64,000 nt of DNA from Asterella californica (Eukaryota; Streptophyta; Marchantiopsida; Marchantiales; Aytoniaceae), in NCBI GenBank assembly GCA_036924285.1, contig JAYKYS010000007.1, positions 1,736,001 to 1,800,000 of the forward strand, in the 5' to 3' direction. The notes below the pieces were generated by a model. It did not search any database, was not told the origin of the DNA, and was given only the letters and a program-made list of their open reading frames with translations. The translations under genes and the position numbers were made by a program. Below are positions 43,940 to 53,900 of this stretch, piece after piece (position 1 is the first letter of the stretch; each line of letters begins with the position of its first letter).

Positions 43940-44898
43940 TTGTTAAACCCATGTTCTGCCCTACATAGTCATTGCTCTGCTACGCGCCTACTTTTTCCTG
44001 CGATACCAGTCGTTTTTTTAGTAGGATAAAAGGTCATTCAGTATTGGTAAAAACCAATACTGAATACAAGACAAAATAGAAAGTAATATAAAACAAACAT
44101 AACCAATTGTGTCAAATACGTAATTGATCTAGTTGAGGCCGAAGATGTAGGACCTTAGTTCTACATAAGATTTTTTTTCTTTTTGTGACATTGTATAGCG
44201 CTCCCACGTAATGGATTAAAACTATAATTATATTTGGGAAATAATTGACTAAAGCTCATTCTTATTTTTTTATTTTTTTAGTATTTTTGTCACTTAATTT
44301 GTTTGCTTATAGAGCCCTTCAGACTAAGCAGCGCCCTCATACTCAGTTTCATGAGGGCCGTAGGGCATACTAATTGCTAGAGAGTACGGAGAACAAAATG
44401 ATTTTTTTGTGTTGCGTCCAGCCTTCTCGTCTTTCGACTTGAACCCCCAGATGGTTAAATAGGACTGAAGTCGACGAGACTCGTTCAGTCCGCGAACAAA
44501 AACAACCCAAGCTCTCTCATTTTTGAGAGCCTAAGATAACCGTGCAGCCGTAAGCCGCAGGCCCATAGGACATAAAACGAAAGAAACAAAATATATATCA
44601 ATTTTTGTTTTGTTTTCGACCCTCTCCGGCCCGGCACGGCTGAAGGCGCTCTGGTATCGGCTAAAGCTCGAACTCTATGGCCCAAAGGGCGCGATACTAT
44701 AGAGAGAGGTGCTACGTACTTTGTGGGTCCGAAGGGTCGAAGGCCAGACATGGCTTGTAGATTTCGTTCTTTGCCTTTACGAAAGAAGGGTTAAGCCATG
44801 TAAAGCCAAAGAAGTCTCCTTCGGACCCTAAAAAAAATTTGTTTACTCTTGAACCTCAATTTACCATTTTATGATGACATAGGACTTTATGATGATAT
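43940..44898. other. Spacer with dispersed repeats
   Basis: 44,045-44,170 repeats 34,005-34,130. 44,600-44,790 carries GGTCGAG- and CCTTCGGG-type short repeats. No gene supported. Confidence 0.45.
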
Positions 44899-45248
44899 TT
44901 AAACACGACGTTTTTTAGGGGGTCAGCATCCATTATGTGGCGTTGGGGTTACATCGCAAATTTTGCTAATAATAAGACCTCCTAGTTTTAAACCACGTAG
45001 CAAAGATTCCTTTCCATAACCTAATCCTTTGATTCTCACTTCAACAAACTTTAATCCAAGTTGAATGGCAACTCGTGCGGCATTTTCTGCAGTTGCTTGA
45101 GCAGCATAATTGGTTGAGCGACGAGATCCCTTAAACCCCACTGAACCTGAGGAGGACCAAGTTTTTGTATTTCCGTTATAATCTGTTAAAGTAATAATTG
45201 TATTAGCAAAAGTTGATTGAATATAAGTAATACAGTGTTTTTTTGCAT
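44899..45248 (-). pseudogene. rps11: Mitochondrial ribosomal protein S11
   Basis: The frame reads TDYNGNTKTWSSSGSVGFKG, then NYAAQATAENAARVAIQLGL, KGLGYGKESLLRGLKLGGL and DVTPTPHNGC, followed by TGA where the family has Arg of CRPPKKRRV, then PPKKRRV and TAA at 44,899. S11 sits on the SSU platform. At the 5' end the frame is lost in an A7 run near 45,240, where two near-copies of ATGCAAAAAA follow each other. The TGA could be read as CGA after U-to-C editing in a living gene. The 5' frameshift argues against that here. Confidence 0.88.
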
Positions 45249-45408
45249 ATTAGTAATACCGTGCTTTTTTTGCATGAGTGTTTATTGAATGTTTTTGGTG
45301 TTGTTTGATATCATCGATTTTGTCTGTTTATGATCCATCTAATCCGTTTACTAATTACAAAGATATTTTGTACAAACTGAAAAAAACAAATAAATTTGTT
45401 ATCAACTT

Positions 45409-45766
45409 CTAATCGAAACGTATCTTAATTTGCGACAAGTCTTAGCATTAGTATGAGTTCGTTGGCCGCATAAGGGTAATCCTGCATTATGACGAAACCC
45501 ACGATAATAAAACCAATACTTATTAATCGTTTGATGTCTCTCTGAACGACTCTCTTCAATTCTGAATCAACTAAATAATTTTGACTTATTATTTTTAGAA
45601 TTTGGTCAAATTGATACTTAGTTAACTTATTAACCTTAATGGTATCGCTGAGGCCTAATTGATCACAAACTTGAATTGTCTTTTTAGGGCCAATTCCAAA
45701 GATTTGAGTTAAGGTAATTTTTACTTGTTTATTGGAATTTAAATTAGTTCTTAAAATATATGATAT
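45409..45766 (-). pseudogene. rps13: Mitochondrial ribosomal protein S13
   Basis: Frame with SYILRTNLNSNKQVKITLTQ, IFGIGPKKTIQVCDQLGL and LKRVVQRDIKRLISIG, then a small insertion shifts the frame. YRGFRHNAGLPLCGQRTHTN and CRK follow. S13 contacts the SSU head and tRNAs. The expected start codon (45,764-45,766) reads ATA rather than ATG and lies within the last codons of rpl6, preserving the normal overlap. Stop TAG at 45,409. Confidence 0.88.
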
Positions 45767-46101
45767 GATTTTTTTCCTTGTCTTTTATGTATAATTTCGT
45801 TTCGATATTGTATACCCTTCCCTTTATAAACTTCAGGAGGTTTACAACTTTTGACAATGGCAGCAAATTGAGTTACTTTCTGATGATCCATTCTAGTACA
45901 ACAAATGAGATTAGGCTTTAAGCAAAAAACGCGAACTGAAGGTGTAACTTGAAGTCGAATCTCATGACTAAATCCTAATTTTAAGTATAAAATAGAGCCT
46001 TGTGCGTTAGTACTGGCTTTGTATCCAACTCCAATTATTTCCAAAAAACAAAAGAATTTGGCTTCCATAAACTTGACTTTATTTAAAAAAAAACTTGGCA
46101 T
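45751..46101 (-). CDS. rpl6: Mitochondrial ribosomal protein L6
   Basis: Uninterrupted frame of 116 codons. The conserved protein starts at the second Met (MEAKFFCFLEIIGVGYKAST, about 46,068) and runs to NEIIHKRQGKKSYHIF, giving a length near the roughly 100-residue bryophyte-type L6. It lies between rps8 and rps13 on the same strand, the usual order. It is the only ribosomal-protein gene in the window with no obvious lesion. Confidence 0.88.
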   Translation of the reverse strand: MPSFFLNKVKFMEAKFFCFLEIIGVGYKASTNAQGSILYLKLGFSHEIRLQVTPSVRVFCLKPNLICCTRMDHQKVTQFAAIVKSCKPPEVYKGKGIQYRNEIIHKRQGKKSYHIF

Positions 46102-46512
46102 AGAATCTCACCGCCACCAAAATTGCTCTTTTGTGCTTCACGATCACATATCAAATTCCCTTTGAAGTGGATAAGATGGTTATACCAAGTCCTTCCCTTT
46201 TTTTTTATAAATGATTTTTTGATGAATAAATTTGAAAACCTGGTTTAGATATTGTTTTCATTTTTTTATTACACCTATTCCAGAAGAATGATACTTTAAG
46301 ACTCTTCTCAAGCTTCCGTCTGCTTGCTGAGAGAATATGTGAATATAACCCTCATTGTACAAAATTCTACAAAAATCCCAACAAAGACGCGAAACAAAAA
46401 CACGAGGCATAATTTTACAAGCAGAGCAGACAAAGCGTTTTTTTCTCTTGCTTATTTTTTTGAAAGAGGAAAAATAAAGAACACGCTTTTGAGCTTTTTG
46501 AGCTTTTAGCAC
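46083..46512 (-). pseudogene. rps8: Mitochondrial ribosomal protein S8, frameshifted
   Basis: The first 84 codons are open: QKRVLYFSSFKKISKRKKRF, CSACKIMPRVFVSRLCWDFC, SQQADGSLRRVLKYHSSGIG, VIKK. Beyond this the frame shifts: ISKPGFQIYSSKN, GLGITILSTSKG and LICDREAQKSNFGGGEILCQ appear in successive frames up to TAA at 46,083. The N-terminal dozen residues are replaced by a short repeated AAAGCTCAAA sequence. The last bases overlap rpl6. Confidence 0.87.
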
Positions 46513-46679
46513 CTCTCCTTAGAGTCTCGTGCCTTTGGCGACCATAGGGTTCGGAAAAATCTTGGTTTTTTGCTCTATTCCTAATTCAGCTATTAGATTT
46601 TCTGTGGAGAAAGTTTAGTGTGTAGTAAACAAATGTTCGAATCATAAGCGAGAGAAAAAACGTATTTTATTCTCTGAGC

Positions 46680-47181
46680 GCCTCGTATACTTGGCAGGTT
46701 GAGAGGCAGTAAAAGACCTATGGGTACTTGAAAATCTAACCTTTGTTCTATTGGCTACTGTAGCGTCTTTTGACTTTCACTCAACAGTATACTCAGTATA
46801 TCCCTTTGAGGCTGCAAGCCAAGCATTGTATTGCGCTTGAAGTCTTTAGAAAGGTTTTCAAGTAGAATAAAATTGCCTGTTCTATATTTTGAGGTCCGAA
46901 GGTCGAGACCAGCGTGCTTCGGGAAGACAGACCCGCAGTAGACTCAGAGATAGAACCTATGAACGACTGGTTGCTCCGAAGACGGCCTCGATATATGTGC
47001 TTGTATCTGTGTCTCCGTTTAGCAGCATGCTATACTCCCCTAGGCTTTCGTCGGATTGCTTTTGCTTATAGCGTCGGATGAGCTGCTAGCATTACGTGCG
47101 TGATTTGCAACTCGCACGGCGCCTGTTGCTTGATCATTTTGATCTGGGGACGCGGGCCTAATATATCGTGAAATGGCGCAC
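46680..47181 (-). other. Putative group II intron 5' part in rrn18 (copy D)
   Basis: Homologue of 18,906-19,411, beginning GTGCGCC after the SSU block. It stops at GAGCGCCTCG near 46,680, within a few bases of the point where copy B switches to the rrn18 3' domain. Confidence 0.5.
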
Positions 47182-47308
47182 AGTTCAGTCTTGCGACCGT
47201 ACTCCCCAGGCGGAGTGTTTAACGCGTTAGCTCAGCCCCTGATAATGACATATTTTTCACGATTGTTGGAACTTGAAGAAAACAATCGAGTCACACTCCC
47301 TTTGAAAC
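47182..47308 (-). rRNA. rrn18: SSU rRNA central fragment (copy D)
   Basis: 127 bp of SSU rRNA including AACGCGTTAAACACTCCGCC and GGGGAGTACGGTCGCAAG. It is joined at 47,308 directly to polymerase-remnant sequence, so the rest of rrn18 is missing. Confidence 0.85.
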
Positions 47309-47710
47309 TTCTTATACTCAATCCTTCACATTTCAGAAAGGATTCAAAAGAACTATAGCAGATATCCCTCCAATTGTTAATCAAATTGTCCTCTCCCCGT
47401 GAGTCAAATTATGGATACTAAGCCAATAAGACAACGCAATAACAGAATCTATCATAGCATAGTTAGAAAATTTCGTAGGGTTTTCATTAATAAAATCTCC
47501 ATAGTCTTTATATTCTCACCAATATCCCTCTTTTCAAGTCCTACAAATTGACCTAAAGAAGCTAAGTCTTTATAACCCGCAGGTGCTAACAAGGCGGTGT
47601 CTAGTAAACGAGTTTCAAGATCCATCATTCCCTCCCTTTAAACTCAATATGAACCTCCGTAGGACCTCTCATTGTAACGAATGAACCTGGACACGAATCG
47701 ATTTCTTTCT
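47309..47710 (-). pseudogene. Decayed B-type DNA polymerase, exonuclease part only (copy D)
   Basis: Matches 3546-3950 of copy A: DTALLAPAGYKDLASLG near 47,560-47,610 and the YAMIDS block near 47,450. The palm and C-terminal blocks are absent because the copy begins at the junction with rrn18 at 47,308. Confidence 0.65.
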
Positions 47711-48386
47711 TTATCTTATTAAAATCTCGAAATGTTTGCATTTCGGCTAGAGTTCAATGAGATATTAAATAAAAGCGGTATATTGGCCAGTCTGGCCCAG
47801 GAGGTTGAACTCCTGTCAGACTTTTTCAAATACTTGAAATACAACCTATTAGAAAAGTAAAATGAATCCGATCACCTTTCTTCAGTCAAAATAATATGAT
47901 TTTCATTCACTCCCAGATCAATGCTCACTATCAATAGTTGGTAAGACAATATCTTATTACCGAACATAAAATGAAAACTCCGGTTCCTATCTTTGATCCT
48001 CTTTCTATCTTTAGCATTGAATTCCTGGAAAGATTATTCTCCCTGGGTTTTTCTTTTTGACACACCTACAAAAGACTTATCGTCCTTGGAAAGTTTACTA
48101 TTGAAATCATTTCGAACATATTCTGAATCGAGACCCACGAAAACTTCTAATGAATATATTTTTCATCGGTCTATCGCTACACCAATCAGCTTCGTTATCC
48201 TTCCAAGTGACTTGACTGTAATCTGTTAGCCTATCACAGGCCTCAAATTGACTACTAAAATCTTTCACCTTATTAATACTATAACAATATGCCTTAGTTA
48301 CAACCTCCTTAACTCAATCTTCAGAATTTCTGGTTTTTAAAGGAGACTTCAAAATTGAATAGATGAATTTCAGTTTCTAAACCGGA

Positions 48387-48809
48387 TTATAATCCGAAAA
48401 GCTTTGATTGATCAATATATTTCTCAAAACCTGTGGAGTTCAACCTCAGCAGCCTGCATATGAATCCTGAAAATTCTTTGCAAGTGTACACAGATGATTT
48501 CTTCATGTGAGCTATGCCGTATCCTGTTCGCATTTCCAGTGAGCCGTTGGCTGTAAGCTGCAAGCATACAGCTAGCCGCGAGCGCATAACCTCCTCGCGG
48601 GCCGCGGGAAACAAAAGCCCCAATAATAAACATAGGCTATAGGAAGGGCTCGCGTTTAGGACAGGGAAGGCACCTCCTTCAATGCCTTTACAACTCGGAT
48701 GTAGTAAATCAATTATTTCATGAAATAATAATATACAAAAGCATATATAGAGAAAACACAGCTTAAAAATAGAAGATACGTATATAATAAAAAAGCCATG
48801 GAGTGTCAC
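48387..48809 (-). CDS. Unknown 140-codon ORF (copy D)
   Basis: Same ORF as in copies A and C, ending three codons earlier because of an extra A near 48,400 (KLFGL instead of KLSDYNPV). Function unknown. Confidence 0.38.
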   Translation of the reverse strand: MTLHGFFIIYVSSIFKLCFLYICFCILLFHEIIDLLHPSCKGIEGGAFPVLNASPSYSLCLLLGLLFPAAREEVMRSRLAVCLQLTANGSLEMRTGYGIAHMKKSSVYTCKEFSGFICRLLRLNSTGFEKYIDQSKLFGL

Positions 48810-49356
48810 TACTAATAAAGAAATTTAGTAGTGACTTTTCATTATTTATAATAAATAAAGGCGTTGGAATTTTTCATGGGGGGATTAGTGTTTAGTGGAT
48901 TAGTGATTAGTGGATAGTCTTCGTGCGCATAAATCTACAATCCATTTCCGGCCGTATCAGCCGGCGTGTGCGGAAAAGCCATTTCAGGTCTGTTACAGAG
49001 AACACTTCTTTCGTAAAACAAAAGAAGTATCCAAAGGACCCTTCGGATCAAAGAAAAAATGATTTTTTACTATCATATATTTTCTACTTTTTTGTCATAA
49101 CGCATTATTTTACCATCCATCTCGGATCGTCAAGCTGAGAATTCATCTGGGTTTCGTCCACAGCATCTAGTCTCACCTCAGTGACCCTGGGATTCTCTGA
49201 GCTGTACAAGGCTACGGTAGGAGCCGAGGGACCCAGGGGGACTTTCTGACAGGGAAAAAAACTGAAAAAGCCCAGGGGGATTGTTAGAGAAAAAAAGAAA
49301 AAAAGCTGACAGGAAAAAATTGACAAGGCAAAAAAAGTATGAATTTTTCGTTCCTT

Positions 49357-49943
49357 TTAATCAAGAAGGTCTAGATCTATTTTATAAGGAAATTGTATTT
49401 GTTGAGGTTCATGTAATACCACAGCTTTTAGTGTTTTATAATTGACTTCTAAATGATTAGGTTTCATTCTCCTTATTCGGTTAGTTTGGAAATTTTGTCT
49501 TATGTTTGATTTGAAAAAATCTAAAGAATTTTCTTGAATAGATATAAGATCACCGTTGGATACTTGAAAACCAGGAATATTTACCTTTTTATAATTGACA
49601 CAAATATTTTTATGACTTATTAGTTGCCTTGCTTGAAACATAGTTGAACAAAAATTAAGACGAACTAGAATAACATCCAATCTTTTTTCTATATTGAATA
49701 GCAAACTGTTTTTTATCTATATAAGTGTGCGTTTTAGCCCTTTGCATCTTTTTTATGGATAAATTTCCATAAAAAAGGGACAACTTTTTTATAGTTTGTA
49801 ATTGTATGGAAAAGTCAGATTGTTTTTTATTTTTATTTTTTTTGAAGGTCCGAAATAAGTAATTTTTGTTTTAGAGTCAGTTTTTTGGTCTACCAAACAT
49901 TTTCTAAAATTTGGCTACAAACTTTAAATCTTGATGCAAACAT
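49357..49943 (-). pseudogene. rps4: Mitochondrial ribosomal protein S4, frameshifted (copy D)
   Basis: As copy C: start at 49,941-49,943, open last 115 codons, frame changes in the A/T-rich middle (a T-rich expansion near 49,825). YEPQQIQFP reads HEPQQIQFP here. Confidence 0.87.
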
Positions 49944-49971
49944 ATGAAGTTTAATTTGTTTTTTTAGCCAT

Positions 49972-50041
49972 TGCGGATAACGGGAATCGAACCCATATCC
50001 TCTGCTGGAATGCAGACAATTTACCTTTAATCTATATCCGC
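49972..50041 (-). tRNA. trnG: tRNA-Gly(UCC), copy D, degenerate
   Basis: 70 nt, acceptor intact. The anticodon loop is ATTCCA (six bases) with a changed first base. Confidence 0.8.
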
Positions 50042-50893
50042 ATTGAAAACAAAATATAGAATTTTACCGTCATGAATTATCACCGATGTTCATGATCAAC
50101 ACCTGCTTGATTCGCAAAATAAGGGTCTTTTAGGAGTGGTTATTCCGAAGCTCGTTGAACACAGTGAATAGAGACTTGAAGCTAGCTAAACGAGTAGCAC
50201 ATCGTATACTGTATGGACTTACAAAGAAAAAAAATCTTTTGATGTCCTGCGGCATGCTTCTATGGCCTGTAGGGCGAAGCTTGAATGAAAAAAGCAAACC
50301 CGCAAAGTAAGCAAAGCATAGAGCATAAAGCTGTTATGCGAGAGGTTAAAGCACAAGTCTAGCTACTGAGAGCACGTGGAGCTATTTTCACTGACTACCT
50401 TATTCTCGCCAGAGAGTCCTTCGATCTGCTACACCCCTATGCTAATAGAGCTAATAAAGCTCCGGTCTGCTGGCGCGTCTACGCTGTTTCTTTTTTAGTA
50501 GAGGGCGCACAAAATATATAGATTTATCCTCTGTCGCTGACAGCAGCTCCTGTAGATTTTGAACAGTCATATTTAGTCAGTTACTTCTGCAAAGCTCCGT
50601 GGAGTACGGAATAGCCAAGGCTACTCTGACTGTAGCTTGAACGTAAGAGTTCCCGCCAAGCCCTCTCCCTCTGGTGCTCATGTGCGGAAATCGTCAACTT
50701 TCTAGCCTTGGGGTCTTCGGGACCACTCGGGTCGCTTACTCCGTGCTTTGGGCCCTTCGGGTTCGGGTCGGGCCTTACAAACCTAGCAAAAATAATAATA
50801 ATTTTTTGTTTATTCTCTGAACTTTCATTTACATAGTAATTGAATATTAGGTTGATTATTGTTTGCTTCAAGTTTAAGAGCTGATTACGAAAA
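50042..50893. other. Spacer between trnG and trnS, copy D
   Basis: Matches 6161-7013 closely. No gene seen. Confidence 0.5.
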
Positions 50894-50977
50894 GGATGGA
50901 TGTCTGAGCGGTTGAAAGAGTCGGTCTTGAAAACCGAAGTATTGAGAATACCGGGGGTTCGAATCCCTCTCCATCCG
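50894..50977 (+). tRNA. trnS: tRNA-Ser(UGA), copy D
   Basis: 84 nt and identical by eye to copy A. The retrotransposon begins 17 bp after its last base. Confidence 0.94.
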
Positions 50978-50994
50978 TGAGTATGTTAATGAGT

Positions 50995-53900
50995 TGTGGT
51001 GCCCACAAATTACAGGATGCACGAATTTTTGAAATTTTTAAGAATAATAACTTGTTTGTATAACTGAAGAAGCGTTGTTACTTAAGGTTACGTCTCCCTT
51101 AGCAGGAAGATGATCTTAAGCGCTGTTTGTAATAAGAAGTTGACTTCTTCGGAAGACGACCGTCTTTGGAAGAGCGTCTTCTCAGTTGCGTCTTCAGAAG
51201 ACGGGAAGACGGCGGAAGATGAGAAGACGGCGGAAGACACATGTCTTCCAGAAGACAACGACCGCGAAGGCCCAACCACGAGTTTTCGGGTAAGACAGTA
51301 GGTGTACCTACTGGGGCGCACCGAATAGGTAGGTAGGTCGGGGAAGACACCTAAGGTCGAGAACCCCTAATCTGCGGGGAAGATGCGTAAGGAAGCACAT
51401 TAAGCACATTCCAACTTCCCGCAGCACAGCGCTTGAGAAGATCGATTGGAGATAGTGAGCTTCGCGAGTTAGCTTTGAAAGAGGAATCAAGTGAGGACAT
51501 CGAGGTAGGAGAGAACAAGTTGGCAGCTAGGCGAAGGTTGAGATCGAATTGCTGGAGCACAAACGGCAGAGAGCGAAGGCGTTTTCGGTGAGCTCTCAAG
51601 AAGTTGACATTGGAGAGTAGCAAGTAGAATCGAAGGTGGAATCGAGGCGTGACCGAGAGATTGACAGCAGGCGCAGTCGTGAGGAGTCGCATTGGAGCTA
51701 GGACCAGAGCCAAGAAGCGCGCGGAGGTCGAAGGCAACTCGAGGAGCAGAAGAAGACTGTAGAGGTTCTTTCCCTTGTTCTTTCCTCTTCCCACTTCTTC
51801 TCGCCTTTTCCTGGTATTCCCCGCGCTTCCTTGGTTGTGTGCAGGCAGCCTGATCGATTACCCCCACCCCCCATTCTTTCTATTTGAGACATTGGACGCG
51901 GAAGCGCTGCCCAAATTCTGTCAAGACATCTCCTTGCTTCTTCCCGAGCTCAATTCGAGCTTCCCTACTCCTAGTCCTCAAATTGGAGACCCCAACTATC
52001 AATTTCCCTACCCTACTACCTCACTACCCCCGAAACTTGGAACAGAAGACGATTCGGAAGATGGGAACATCTTCGGAAGACGCTTCTTAAACTTGACCGT
52101 CTTCGGAAGACTGTCTTCGGAAGACTGTCTTCGGAAGTCGACTGAACACAATTCGTATCAAGAGTGGATTTGCTTTGCTTTTGTGTTTAGAGAGACTTGG
52201 TACGAATCCTGAGTGGTGTGGTGAGTTGTTTTGTTATTTCGAGAAGTTGGGGGTCGGGAACTAGGCCTGTGCCTCCCGGTCTTCCAAGCTTCTCAACTCC
52301 CCATCTTCCTAGAGAGACTAGAAGACTGGAAGGCTGGCAAAATGAGCGAGAAGACGCGAGGGTCCATTCGGGTCTCTTCTGTCCGATGCATAACAGCCGT
52401 TCCTTCTTCTTCCCGAACTTAGAAGAGAGTTGTGAGAAGTCTTGCTGGCAGAATCTGGAGGGAATGGTCGAGGGTCATGTCTTCCCATCATGCAGCAAGC
52501 TTCTGAGTGCGTATGAGAGATGAGAAGTCAGAAGAACAGAGTGCAGTTGTCTTGAGTCTGTTGTGAGGATAGATTGCGCATAGGAAGACGAAGACAGGTG
52601 AGACCAGTGAAGGGAAGTCTGACTTCGGGAAGTCTTCCGAGAAAGACATTTAATCGGAAGTTGTCTCGAGTGTCTTCCCAGAGACCACTGTCACCGCAGG
52701 AGCCCGCAACCATCTTCTGAACCTTTCTTATACTCTACTTCTCGCATATCTTGTATCTTCTGATAGGAAGTAGGATGTAGTGCAAGGTGGGTTGTCTTCT
52801 TGGTAATCCACGCGAGGCCTTGCTTAGATAGGATTGTTTAAATATAGCTCGGAAGACGAGAGCTATCTAGGAAGTACTGTTAGAATCTCGGAAGATGGAG
52901 TAGCTGTCTTCTGGAAGACTAGTTTCGTCTTCTGAGAAGTAGAAGCTAGACTGTGGGCACTCGGGAAGACTTGAGCCTTCAGCTCATAGTAGGTGCTTGT
53001 GGTTTAGTGCAACAGATCTTCCAGGTATGTCGATGCATCCGCGAGGCTTGGTGTTACCAGCGGCAGAATTGGCCGAGGCCACTCATTTCCTCAAGGAGTT
53101 GGGTCTCGACTTCTTCCTGTGGGATTGGAACCTCGCAGATCAAGGGCTTCTGGAAGAGGTGTGGGCAGCTTTACCACCGCGTAACCGTGTACCTGCGAAG
53201 GCAGGAGTAGCTCGTGGAAGACCGTCTTCCTGGACTGAAGACTGGTGGCGTAAGGTTTTTCACAGGCTTGAATCCGAGAACCGAGGATATTGGTACGAGA
53301 AGAAGATCTTGCCTAGGATTGTGAGTTCGTGGCATGTGCCTGGGAGCACCACCTGCCTTTTCGTGGAAGACATGCAGGGGAGGAACGGTTGGAAGATAGA
53401 ATCTTATCGGGAGCCGAAGAAGCGCCTCCTGGCGAAGTTGTTTCTGCATCTCTTTCCCAAGGAGAAAGCGCAGAAGACAAGGTACTTAGGAGATCAGGAC
53501 GTGGAGTTCCTGGAATCAGTGTGGGATGACAGAGTGCCCATCTACTGGGGCGCGTACATCCACAACTACGTACAGACGGAGCTAGCATACTTGGGTACCC
53601 CGGCGGGAGGACACCTGACGCCCTTCCTCTGCTACTTGTATGTAGCCATGAGAGATCTTAGGGAAGATCAGCTGGCAGTGTATGAGCCAACGGAGCGACA
53701 GGAGGTGAAGGAGGAGACCTCGGAAGACGATGACCGAGAGGCAGCAGCAACGCCTCCTCCCACTCTGATGCCACAGCTGAGACCCGGCTCTCACCAGAAG
53801 ACGCTTCTGGTGAGGGAAGATGAGTCTAGTGGGTCAGAAGACGCCACGCCACTGAGGAAGATGGGTTCCAGAAGTGTACCGAGGACATCCATCTCTCTCA

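Noticed and set aside
51088..51350. Short minus-strand ORFs at the start of both LTRs (also 63,714-63,976)
   Set aside because: They arise from the GAAGAC/GTCTTC iteration read in several frames. Their presence in both LTRs is just LTR identity.
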